Shown piece after piece: positions 11,744-21,200 of a stretch of DNA of 64,000 nt. A program made the position numbers and the translations under genes. Position 1 is the stretch's first letter. Every line of letters begins with the position of its first letter. The DNA lies in contig OU015524.1 in NCBI GenBank assembly GCA_907165065.1, positions 2,426,416 to 2,490,415 of the forward strand, in the 5' to 3' direction. The notes below the pieces were generated by a model. The model saw only the letters and a program-made list of their open reading frames with translations, searched no databases and had not been told where the DNA came from. This DNA comes from Caprimulgus europaeus (Eukaryota > Chordata > Aves > Caprimulgiformes > Caprimulgidae).

Positions 11744-14700
11744 CACACTCACACTGTGATCCCATAAACATTTTTTCCTGGGAACTGGGCTGAAATCCCA
11801 TGACTATGCCACTGCTACCACCACCAGTGGCAGAAGCTTTGCAGCATCAGTGGAGCAGTCCTTAGTACCCACTAAATCTGTAATGATGCAGAGACCAGCA
11901 AGAAGTTCTCTACCATGGGACAATGTCCTGATGGGGAAAGCCACAGAGACTGTACTTTGTGTCAGAGAAGGATGCAGAGGACAAATAGTCTGATTTAAGC
12001 TGAAGTGTTTAACTCTAACATAGAGTCCTTGTTAGTCAGAGGAAAATGAGACCAGGAAAGTTTGTTTGATCAATGCAGGCATTGTTTTCCTTTCTCCATA
12101 CCTACATTTTTCCTGGCAGGAATGAACTTGGATATGTCTATATAAAGCCAGACTTGCTGCCAATACCTTTTTATGTGCTGTGGATTCTGAATAATGGCCT
12201 CAATGTTGGATGGCTGTTTCTGTGGGACCGAGAGTAAGTTGCCTTTTGTTACAAATGATTTCTGAACATCTTGCTGGGGCTACCCCAGTACTTGACTTTT
12301 CACTTTGCCTTATGTGTGAATGCTGAACCACACCTGTAAAACTCGATGGCAGGCCTTGGCAAAAGGTAGCCTTCTTTGTAAAACTTTGGGGTTAAGATGG
12401 TTTCATCTTGCCAAGGAGGTTGATCAGTTATTGAAGTCTAAGATCTCCTCAACGCTGCTGTTTTTCCATGCTTTTTCCTCCACAGGTAAGAGAGGAGCAA
12501 TGCCTCTCTTCATAAACACAGTTAAGCTCCTTGCCTTGGGTTGTTTTCATAGTCATGGTCACATGAAGGGTTTATAATAGCCCTGCTGTCAAGAGGTGAA
12601 GAAATCAGTTGTAGTCAGAAAAAATACCTTTGTGATTAACAGAGTAAACCAACAGTATGTTAAAATGAGGGCTGTGTATAGTGATTACCTTTATTAAAGG
12701 CTGATTAACTTAAAGTCAGTACAGGCCAGACACAAAGCTATGAATTAAGGCATTGTGACACCACTGAAAAAAGTATTGTACATTGTGTGTGTGTGTGTGT
12801 GTTGTGTTCTTTGTCCTAGATACCTCCTCCCAGCCCTGGTGTTCCTGGCAGCTCTCACTTTTACTACGTGTGCCGCCCTCTTCATTTCACACCGAGCGCT
12901 GAGCAGCCATTCCTCCTGGCTTGTGAAGGGTCACAAAGCTGAGCTCTGGCTCATCCGCATCCTGGTAGGTGACATTTGAGAAGCTCTGCTGTTGATTAAA
13001 AAAACCCCCAAACAACCAAAGAAAAAAACCCCCAAACAAAAAAACCCCCAAACAACCAAAGAAAAAAACCCCCAAACAACCAAACAAAAAACCCCCAAAC
13101 AACCAAACAAAAAACCCCCAAACAACCAAACAAAAAAACCCCAAACAACCAAACAAAAAACCCCCAAACAACCAAACAAACCCCCCCCAAACAACCAAAC
13201 AAACCCCCCACCCCCCCAAACAAAAAAACCCCAACCAAACAAAAAACCCCCCCAAACAACCAAACAAACCCCCCCCCAAACAACCAAACAAAAAACCCCC
13301 CCAACAACCAAAGAAAAAAACCCCCAAACAACCAAACAAACCCCCCCCCAAACAACCAAACAAAAACCCCCCCCAAAAGAACCAAACAAAAAACCCCCAA
13401 ACAACCAAACAAAAAACCCCACCAAACAAAACAAAAATCCACAACAAAAAAACCTCACACCCAATCCAACAAAACCCCCCAAAACCTATGCTGAAGGTTT
13501 CAAGAATGAAAGATTCAATGACAAGGGGTGGGTAAGGTAAAAGATTTCTGCCCTGACTTTAAGTTGTGCCTGCTGCAGGTACACACAGGCTTAATTGCAT
13601 CTCAGTTTCCTATTGAACATCATGGGAATGATTCGGAGCAAGGTATATCCCTTGTGCTTCTCCAGCTACTGCTGACTGAAGTTTTCAGTCATGTATGAAA
13701 ACTTCAGCCCAGACTTGTGTTTGTGGTGTGGAGAAGAATATTTCTTGCAGGGGGAGAAGCCACTGCTAAGAGTAGCTTCTGTTGCTGTAGGTGATGTGCC
13801 TGGTATCTGACTTCAAAAAAAGTTATGTATTTCTTATATGGGGAAGTGAACATGGCTCAAGGCTTCAGATGCAGCTGCCTTTCTGAGTTTTGCTAAATTC
13901 TGGAAGAAAATTACTTTTCTGCTGTCTCAGAGAAGAGTGGGTGCTTGGCAAACTGCACAGAGAAAATAAGATGAACAGTCCCACGCTCCATCACTCCTGG
14001 ATTCCCTCCTTGTGTTCCTATCCTAGCTCAAACCTGCTACCCCAGCCCCTTCCTCTCCATCCAGGCCACCTCACGCTGCAGTTCCTCCCATGGCTGCTGT
14101 GTGTGCTTTAACCACCTTCAGTTCCTTTGCTTGATAGTGATGTTACTCAGTGAGAAAGTGGGTCAGCTGAAGCACACCAGAGGAGCTAGGAGGGCCTCCA
14201 GTGGAGGGGAAGTCTGTGCAGAAAATTTCCCACTGACTCTGCTGGGATGACTCTGACATCCAAATGTCTCTGAATCTCTTGGCCCAAAGTGGGAGTGGGC
14301 TCCGTTCTTTACACCTTTGTATTTCAGCTCCTCTGGGGACTCTAAGGTTTCAACTCTTCTCTCTGCTGAGAGAGTTTCCCTGCAGCCAGGTCCAGAAGGC
14401 TGTGGTAACTGCCCCAGGACCTATGGATCATAAAAGACAAATAGGAATTACCTTTTTTTTTTAATCACTGCTTGTCATCTTGTTCTGCTGTGTGGCAGGT
14501 CCAGAATGGGCTGGTGCTGTACGCAACGTGGACCACCATCGCCACGCTGCTCAACTTTGCTGTCGTGCTGATCTACAAGTGGAATGTGTCCAGTGAGAAA
14601 GCAACAACTGCTTCTCTAAGCATCCTTGCTCTTGGTCTAGTAATATGGTAAGCAACCTCCTGGGTTCCCACCAAGCCTGAAAGACCCCTTCCACCTCTCA

Positions 14701-17091
14701 CAAATGGGTTGGACCATCTGTCCCAGCTCATTCATAGTCTGTCCCTGTACCAACACCAAGGACAAAGGCCTCTGTTCTAATTCATGGCAGATGAACAGGG
14801 AGCCTGGGCAGAGCTTTTCTTCCATGACCCTCAGCAATGCCAATAAGCACATGCTGTGGACCAGGAACAAGTTGCTGTGACTTGCATGAGCCCAACCTGC
14901 CCTGGGTTTGCAGGTGAGGGCTTGATATGGAAAACATGAAAAATGGCTTTATTTTTTCCCTGAACTTATCTTAGATCACTTTTTTATTAATCTTCTGAAT
15001 TTTAGTAAATGAACAATTTTAGACTTTGGTCCAAACTAGCCTGCAAAAACCCCCATTCTTTGTTCAACTCCTTTCTTAAACTTTATATGGGAAAAAAAAA
15101 CATACAGAGAAAATGCTTATTTTGGTCACTTTTTTTTTTCCACAGGTTTTATCTAGAAAACTATTTTCTTGACAAGTATGTCTGCTATAACCTGACAACC
15201 TACCCAGTGGTCATAACAGCCCTGACTGGCAGTGCATGCAAGAACTCGTTTTCATCCCCAACAACAAACGGTGTTTTTATAGGTGAATCTTTTGGATTGT
15301 TTCCAACCCCTGTAAAAGGTGCCCTAAGTAAACACTTCCACATCTTTCCTGGGTATTAGGGGCAGAAAGACAGACTTACCTCTTGGAAAGTATTATTTAT
15401 AAAAAGCAGAACTGGGGGGTTCATGAGAAGGTATTAGTTTTACAAAGTAAAGAAATCATTGCCCGTGAGCTTTGGGGCTGGATTCAAACCTTGTGTTGCC
15501 TCAAGTTCACTTCTTGGTGCAACATCTGCCCTACAATTTTCCATCATCCATGTGAGTCCTCTGCTGGTAGCTCCATCTGAAGAAGGGTGGGCCAAAGGAA
15601 GAGCAGGGCTGTGGGTTTCCATTTGCCCTATATCACTGGAGATACACGAGCAGTGCATATATTTCTGACCCAAGGAGGGGTTGTATCTAAATTTCACAAT
15701 GCAAAACCCTCCGCATGCTCCCCTCCCACGCGGAGCTCAGGCTAGCCCTAACAAGTTTTCCTGGGATTATTTGCTTGCTACAGGCCCCTGTAGCTGAGTT
15801 GAGTGTAGTCATCCATTGCAAAAGGGCTTAAGCTGTCTGAATATTCTGCAATCACAGCCTGGCAAAAGCTATGCCATTATGTGTAGTTTAGGCTGGCCTG
15901 AAAGGGACTGAGCTGCATGAAATCCCCAGTCCTGCTGTAGCAGTTTGAGGTGCCTCTTCCCACTGTAGGGTCAGCAGAAAGGAGCATGTTCCTACCCTTC
16001 AGCCTTCCTACTGCCACATACCAGTGGCTAAGGCTAATTTCTGATCTGGCACCAGTGTTGCAGCTGCTCCAGTACATGTTCCCTTTTGCTGTAAGGACAG
16101 CTGGAGCCTGGGAATGCCTAAAATCACCCAGCAGGATTTAGCAGAGTTTGTCTGCTAAGGGCATGAGGGCACTGGAGACTCATCTCCTGGTGCTTATGGC
16201 CACCAGGAATGTGAAGGCATGTCTGATATCTGCCAGGTAGTTGTGTTCCTGTGGTAGGTGCATTTCTGCCAGCAAAACTTCATTCTTAGTGGTTCAGCTT
16301 GTTTGGCTGGTAGGACAAGAATGTGCTTTTCCTAAACTAGTGTATATTTCTTTACATAGTTAACTATTATTGGAGTGTTTTGTTAATGTAATGCATGTTT
16401 ATTCTTGTGTCCATAAAGACTCCCACTTTTAGATATTCCTTGACCTGGAAGTATTGGGTGAGCTTGACTGGATAGTAATGGAACTCTGAACTCTGTGAAA
16501 TACTACTCTCATGGGTGGTAATAGCTCCTAAAACAGGGGGTGGTTTTTTCCTCTTTCTCTTAATCATGGAATCATAGAACAGTCTGGGTTGGAAGGGACT
16601 ATCCAGTGGCAACCCCCCTGCCAGCAGCAGGGACACCTTCCACTAGACCAGGTTGCTCAAAGCCTCATCCAACCTGGCCGAGAACACTTCCAGGGAGGAG
16701 CAGCCACAGCTTCTCTGGGCAACCTGGGCCAGGGTCTCACCACCCTCATGCCAAAGAATTTCTTCCTCACATCTCATCTCAGTCTCCCCTCTTCCAGTTT
16801 AAAGCCATCACCCCTTGTTCTGTCACTCCCTGCCCTTGGCCAAAGTCCCTCCCCAGCCTTCCTGGAGCCCCTTCAGGTACTGGAGTTCCCCCTGTGCTGG
16901 GAGCTGGGGTATGACAGGAGGCACTGACTTTCTCTCGTACATTCACGTGCTTCTGTGCTTCTTTTCTAGTTGTGCTGCTGGCAATGACGTGCTTGATCTT
17001 TGCTGTTCGGCTGGGACTAGTCACATGGAGACACTGTAAGAGACCATTGGGAGCATCAGAAACCCCAAACCCATCAGATACAGTAGCCTGA
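9833..17091 (+). CDS. TspO/MBR-like tryptophan-rich multi-pass membrane protein, seven coding exons
   Basis: The joined exons are 9833-9938, 10359-10503, 12120-12233, 12820-12964, 14499-14647, 15146-15282 and 16970-17091. They give 918 coding nt, 305 residues and a TGA stop, with every intron GT-AG and every phase matching. The protein has 14 Trp and about eight hydrophobic segments, roughly residues 7-25, 57-80, 100-119, 123-144, 164-196, 203-222, 231-248 and 263-283. The motifs FTPAGWTFLIW (53-63), LNVGW (111-115) and TIATLLNF (183-190) resemble the Pro/Trp and Asn helix motifs of the extended TspO/MBR superfamily, the bacterial 'tryptophan-rich sensory proteins'. This placement is by recall, not by a search. 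Positive-inside charges (HKLK at the N-terminus, RR 83-84, HR/KGHK 146-161, RHCKR 286-290) put sequons N29, N44 and N199 on the luminal or outer side. The ligand and function are unknown. Classical TSPO binds porphyrin and cholesterol, which I do not assume here. The start has a good Kozak context (A at -3, G at +4). Confidence 0.85.
9980..10014. repeat. Perfect 13-bp inverted repeat (hairpin) in intron 1
   Basis: ACCTTCTATCATT at 9980-9992 is the exact reverse complement of AATGATAGAAGGT at 10002-10014, with a 9-nt AT-rich spacer. It lies 41 nt downstream of the exon 1 donor. Confidence 0.8.
10359..10503 (+). CDS. Coding exon 2 of the TspO-like gene (residues 36-83)
   Basis: The acceptor is CCCCACTGCAG ending at 10358. 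A second AG ten bases on is out of frame, which fixes the choice. The exon encodes a luminal loop with the NIS sequon at residue 44 and the most diagnostic helix, with FTPAGWTFLIW at 53-63 and five Trp in all. The donor is AAG|GTATTT. A CR1 copy starts 24 nt downstream. Confidence 0.85.
10528..10850 (-). repeat. CR1 LINE 3' fragment in intron 2
   Basis: On this strand it begins with TCATAGAATCACAGACTGG and continues through 'GGGACATCTTCAACCACATC' and CAACCTGGGCCAGGGTTTCA, so the element is in minus orientation. A short A-rich AAC repeat interrupts it around 10728-10760. It belongs to the same subfamily as 52561-52816 and 56167-56455. Confidence 0.9.
11280..11460 (+). repeat. CR1 LINE 3' fragment in intron 2
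   Basis: The recognisable parts are 'CAAGCATTGGAACAGGCTGC', GGGCAGTGGTGGAGT, 'GGGACATGGTTTAGTGGTGG' and the terminal GATTCTGTGATTCTAT. It is diverged and in the sense orientation relative to the gene. Confidence 0.85.
11695..11752. repeat. (TA)n microsatellite flanked by CA/ACAT repeats
   Basis: An uninterrupted TA tract of about 35 nt lies within intron 2, bordered by short CACACA and ACATGTACACAC stretches. Confidence 0.9.
12120..12233 (+). CDS. Coding exon 3 of the TspO-like gene (residues 84-121)
   Basis: The acceptor TTTTTCCTGGCAG ends at 12119 and the donor CGAGA|GTAAGT is a full consensus. It encodes a cytosolic loop, then helix 3 with LNVGW at 111-115 and LFLW at 116-119. This corresponds to the Asn/Trp-bearing helix of TspO-type proteins. 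The next-frame TAA read through the donor confirms that splicing is needed. Confidence 0.87.
12785..12802 (+). repeat. (GT)9 microsatellite next to the exon 4 acceptor
   Basis: Nine GT units are followed by TGTGTTCTTTGTCCTAG, so a UG tract sits immediately upstream of the exon 4 polypyrimidine tract. In other genes such tracts bind TDP-43 or CELF proteins and influence exon inclusion. That role is only an inference here. Confidence 0.9.
12820..12964 (+). CDS. Coding exon 4 of the TspO-like gene (residues 122-170)
   Basis: The acceptor TTCTTTGTCCTAG ends at 12819 and the donor is ATCCTG|GTAGGT. It encodes helix 4 and a basic, Ser/His-rich cytosolic loop (146-161). The exon is 145 nt, so skipping it would shift the frame. 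A (GT)9 tract ends 17 nt before the exon and a long A/C array begins 33 nt after it. Confidence 0.87.
12998..13487. repeat. A/C-only minisatellite (AAACAACCAAACAAAAAACCCCC-like) in intron 4
   Basis: About 490 bp of irregular tandem units of roughly 20-24 nt, built from AAAAAACCCCC, AAACAACC and AAACAAAA blocks. From 12998 to 13437 there is not a single T and G is rare. The minus strand is accordingly made of GGGGG, TTTT and TTGTTTGG blocks. Long frames through it encode Pro/Lys/Gln/Asn/Thr or Phe/Gly/Leu/Val repeats and are artefacts of composition. Confidence 0.95.
13676..13707. repeat. Perfect 12-bp inverted repeat in intron 4
   Basis: CTGAAGTTTTCA (13676-13687) and TGAAAACTTCAG (13696-13707) are exact reverse complements around an 8-nt loop. 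Confidence 0.8.
14499..14647 (+). CDS. Coding exon 5 of the TspO-like gene (residues 171-219)
   Basis: The acceptor CTGTGTGGCAG ends at 14498 and the donor is ATATG|GTAAGC. It encodes the rest of helix 5 with WTTIATLLNF at 181-190, an Asn-containing helix signature of the family. The NVS sequon at 199 and helix 6 follow. Confidence 0.87.
15146..15282 (+). CDS. Coding exon 6 of the TspO-like gene (residues 220-265)
   Basis: The acceptor has a long T tract ending TTTTTTCCACAG at 15145 and the donor is ATAG|GTGAAT. It encodes the end of helix 6, a loop with the NLT sequon at 235 (predicted cytosolic and so probably unused), a moderately hydrophobic helix 7 and a Ser/Thr-rich luminal loop. Confidence 0.83.
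16563..16880 (-). repeat. CR1 LINE 3' fragment in intron 6
   Basis: On this strand it starts with ATGGAATCATAGAACAG and contains GACACCTTCCACTAGACCAG, a GAACACTTCCAGGGAGGAGC stretch and GCCATCACCCCTTGTTCTGT. It is the same young subfamily as 4425-5110, 22914-23040, 44475-44745 and 46488-47094. It ends about 90 nt before the last coding exon. Confidence 0.92.
16970..17091 (+). CDS. Last coding exon of the TspO-like gene (residues 266-305, stop)
   Basis: The acceptor GCTTCTTTTCTAG ends at 16969. It encodes the last membrane helix (VLLAMTCLIFAVRLGLV), the basic RHCKR motif and a short polar tail ending at TGA 17089-17091. A minus-strand CR1 copy ends about 90 nt upstream of the acceptor. Confidence 0.85.
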
Positions 17092-18275
17092 GATATCTGG
17101 AGTGTTTTGGCAGATACTTTAAAGCCCAGGGGAGAAGAATTGAGCATCTCCTGGTCCTTCCTTCCGGTATCAATTGCCTTGTCTTCCTCTCTAACTATTT
17201 CCCTCCATTCCAAACGTGGATGGTTTGTGTCTGCAACCCTGTGCTGCTCCCATGTTCCCTCAGATCTGCTGCTCACAGCTCCACCTTGGATCTACACCCT
17301 CCTTCCTTTGGTTGGACTCTGAATCAGTGCAGGACAAGGTCCTTCAGCTGAAGAGCTCTGTGCATCGTTGTGATGTCTGAGTTGTGGCTCTCTGCTCCAT
17401 GGTCAGTGTGAGGAGAGCTGTCCTCAGGCACTTGGCAGGCTTGCATGTACAGTTGTTCATATTCTTTCCTTGGTAGTTCCTGTTTCATAAAGTGAACTGT
17501 CCTGGGAGTCAAGGTGAGCAGGGGGAGGTCTGTCATGGAATCACAGAATGGTTTGAGTTGGAAAGGAACTTTCAAGGTCACCTAGTCCAACCCCCTTGCA
17601 GTGATGACTTTGGCCATTGAGTGCTGGGTATGTGCAAGCCCTGGTGATGAGCACATCTCCTGCAGGCAGTGACTGCTCCTTTTCCTGCTTCTCTTCATCA
17701 CATTGGACACTGGTACTACAACTCTAGGGCTCTGCCTTTGCGGTGTCAGCTCTGCTGTTTGATATTCAAGGCAGGGAGGAGGAGTGATGGAATACTTCTG
17801 CCACAACTGCCAGCCTTCAACCTATTTCAGCTTCTGGTAGCTCTAGAAACAAGATGCATTCACTTTCAGTGTACAGGAAGATATCTAGGTCTCTGCCCTG
17901 GTTTTTCTGTGACTTTCTCAAGTTAAATTAGTCACTGTGTCAGTGCCTCTGAACTGGTACAGTGAGTTCATCCTGGATTAGTGCTTTCTCATGTGGCTTT
18001 GCCACTTCTGTGTTGGTATTAGGAAGCTTAAAAGTGGATTGACTGAATTGCTGGATCACTGCCTTAATTTCTTGTGCCTACTGGAGAGTTGAGTGGTTCC
18101 TCACTGGTGTCTGGAAAATGTTTCTACATGGTGGGTACTTTCAGATCTTCCAATACTATTACAAAGGTAAATGCTTCTAAAATAGCATGTGCTATTGTCT
18201 GCATTTAACAAAGACCAACATCAGTGTAACTGACTCCTCTTGTTCTGTTGTGCTGTTTTATTTTTTTCAAATAAA
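17092..18275 (+). other. Probable 3' UTR of the TspO-like gene with poly(A) signal candidate
   Basis: The first AATAAA I see after the stop codon is at 18270-18275, preceded by a T-rich stretch. This would give a 3' UTR of about 1.2 kb that includes a CR1 fragment. Without transcript data the real end is uncertain. Confidence 0.4.
17533..17604 (-). repeat. CR1 LINE 3' tail in the putative 3' UTR
   Basis: The stretch ATGGAATCACAGAATGG...GGTCACCTAGTCCAACCCCC is the reverse complement of a CR1 terminus. Only about 70 bp are recognisable. Confidence 0.85.
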
Positions 18276-21200
18276 TCAGCTCATTCCACCACTCTTCCAC
18301 TAAACTCTGTAAATCATCTAAAGCAACTGTCCTGGCTCCCCACCTCCCTTGTGTCCTGGGTCTTGCAGTGACCCTGGTCTCTCCCTGAGATGCTCCTGGG
18401 TGTAGCTGCTTCCACTGATCATGTCTTCATCAACCTTAGAGGCAAAAACTTGAGTAATGCAGATTCCCATGTGTGACTTAAACTCCTCTGCCCAGCACCC
18501 TCTTCATGAAACTTCTGTTTTATAAGGTCTGCTTCCCCAGAGCCCAGCTAGTAAACTCCTAGCAGCCTCCCTATAAGCTGCTGCCTTTAATACACTGGTG
18601 TTAAATCCACTGGTGTATGGATTAAGGGGTCTAGGCAAGGTGAGCAGTTGATGGAGTTGATGCACAAGGAGCTCTGGAAGGTTTTGCATCCTCCTGCAAG
18701 AGCTTTGCAAACAGCTCCTGGATGGGGGCCCCTGCACTGCCTTTCCACAGGACATTAAATCAAACCTTCAGGGGCTTTTGCAATGCCTGTACTGACCAAA
18801 TAACTAAAATTATACTGCAGGATGCAATTAATGTATTAATTAGCAAGTCAAGGGGGCTTCTGTAGAGGGAAGCCATGTCTCACAAACTTCTCTGAGTTCT
18901 CTGAAGGACTCAAAAAGCAGGTAGGAGAAGGTGAACTGTTTTATATTGCTGCTGGCTCCTAAAGCTCAACAGCTATGGCATGAAAGGCAATGTCCTCCCA
19001 TGGGTGGTTACAGCTGAGAAACAGAGAGGGTGTTTCTCCCCAGGAAGGGAGATTGCTGGTGGCATGTGTCATTAGGGCTGGGTCATTATATAGCCATATC
19101 TAGTCATTAAAAACCAAGGGATAATTTGATGATGGACAGTTATTTAGGAGCTAAAGGAGAAGGTTGGGGAATTGCAAAAAGCTCTTGTGAAACCAAAAGT
19201 GGAGAGCACAAATGACAGATGAAAGTCATTGTAAGTACATACCAAAGGATGTGTGAGGAGAAAACCAGGCTTTGCTGCACCTTTCAAATGACATGCTCTG
19301 AGCTTGACCCCATTCTCACCCAAACATTTCCACATCTGGCAGCAGTAGAGGTAAACTACATTGGGGAGGGTTAGGAAAGGAGTAAAACTGAGAACACCCA
19401 CATGCTTCTCTAAAGCTACTGTGTGCCCACGTCTTGAAGGCTTTGTTCAGTCCTGCTCCTTGCACTTCCAGGAGATGATTTAGGCTTTGGGAAAGATTTG
19501 AAGAGCAGCAATGGCATTAGGGCCTGAGATGTCACTCTGCCCATCAGTGCACCCCCAGAACTGAGGAAATATAAGAGCCCCTTGCCCATGGCTGCCTTGC
19601 TGTGTGTGGCACAGGGCTGGCTGCTGCTCTTCACCCAGCTCTCACCACTCCTAAACGAGCTGTGAGGAGAACCTCAAAGGCCTTTTTCTGAGTGGTGATG
19701 AGGTGCCACAGCAGCACCCTGTTAATCTTTTGCAGACCTCCCTGTAAAGCAGCCCCTGGCAACTGCCCCTAAATAATTAGGCTGAGCTAGCCCCAGCCCC
19801 CATTTGGCCACCCACAAATAAGCTCCTGGTCCCCCCAAACCCTCTCCAAGTGCTATTTCCCTGGAGCTGGGGCAGGCAGAGGTTCCCATGGCTGTCCCAG
19901 CGCACAGAGCTCCAGCCAGGGTTGAGAAAAGTGACTTTTTTTTGCATCTGAGGCAGGAACAGGAGCCTAAAAATACTCTGCCTGCCCCGTTTTCTTTTAG
20001 CTGGGGTGGGGGGAAACAGATGAAGAATAAGTGTGAACCTTCCTCTTCCAGCCTTGGGGCTAAAGATAGCCACAAGGTTATTTTTAAAGACCTTTTTCTT
20101 TTCCCTCTTTTTTTTTTTTCTTTCCTGAAATGCCTTCTTTTAATTTGTTTTCCAAAACCACCAATACACAGTTTTCCCCACTAGAGATTTTTCTTTCAGC
20201 AAAGCTACATTTCACATGCAGCTGGAAAGCTGCCAACTTTTTAGCAAAAAAAAAAATATAATCAGTCCAGCCTTTGTTTCCATGAGTGATTATAGGATTT
20301 GGGTGAATTTTACTGCATTTAACATTTCTTGGAAAGCTTGTGGTCTTAAGAACCTAAAGCCTGAAAAATCAGTTTTGTTTCTGAAAAGGCAATTTGGGGC
20401 CCTGGCAAATGCTTGTATGTCTCATAGCCCAGCCTGGGATGTGGCCTGAGTCCTCTGGGCCACCTCCCCTCCCTGTGGGGCTAGGAGATGGATGGGGCTG
20501 GCAAAGCCAGGTATGATGTGGTTCCTGGGACATGAAGGTGTACCTCACATTCTGATATCAAAATCTGGGTTTATGCTTGTCATCCTCTGAAGGGATTTGC
20601 TCTGTGGCTAAATGGAGGGATAGAGACAAGCAGGTTGATCTATAAACCACCCTTGGGTGGACAATCCCAGTGCTGAGTCCAGGGATGCTCAGGGACACCT
20701 CCTTCACATCAGTCTAGCCATATTTTCTCTGGAGGGCTGTATCTTCTCAGCTGAAGCTGTGAGACAGTTGTTTTCAGTAAAAAGGTCCTGGGAAAATCTG
20801 ATTTGGAAGAAGTTGTGGGTCAAGGGAAATATGCATTTGAACTGAGAGAGCAAATGTGTTAATGCAGAAGGAATTTTTTTAAAATGGGGTAAAAGTCCCT
20901 GGATTGGGCTCGTATTAAAGCCTATGTGCCTTCTAGAGAAAAATGTGCCTCATCTATTGGATTAGGGCTCAGCTGACTCCTCCTCAGCCACCGTGAGAGT
21001 GGAGGAGATGCTGAGATCAAGGCAGGCTTCCCTTTGACACCTTCCACCAGCTTGCTCTGGGTAGTGCTCCCTGGAGCCCGACCTGCCCACAGCCCCAGGG
21101 CACTGCACTCCCCTCCTGATGCTCTTGGCTGTGGGGCTCAGGCAGGAGGCTCTTCTGCTGGGCTCCCAAAAGCCAGAGCACTTAGGCAGAGGAGATGTTG

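Noticed and set aside
12887..13540. Pro/Lys/Asn/Gln/Thr frame (plus) and Gly/Phe/Leu/Val frames (minus), about 150-186 codons
   Set aside because: They are readings of the A/C minisatellite inside intron 4, with no independent support.
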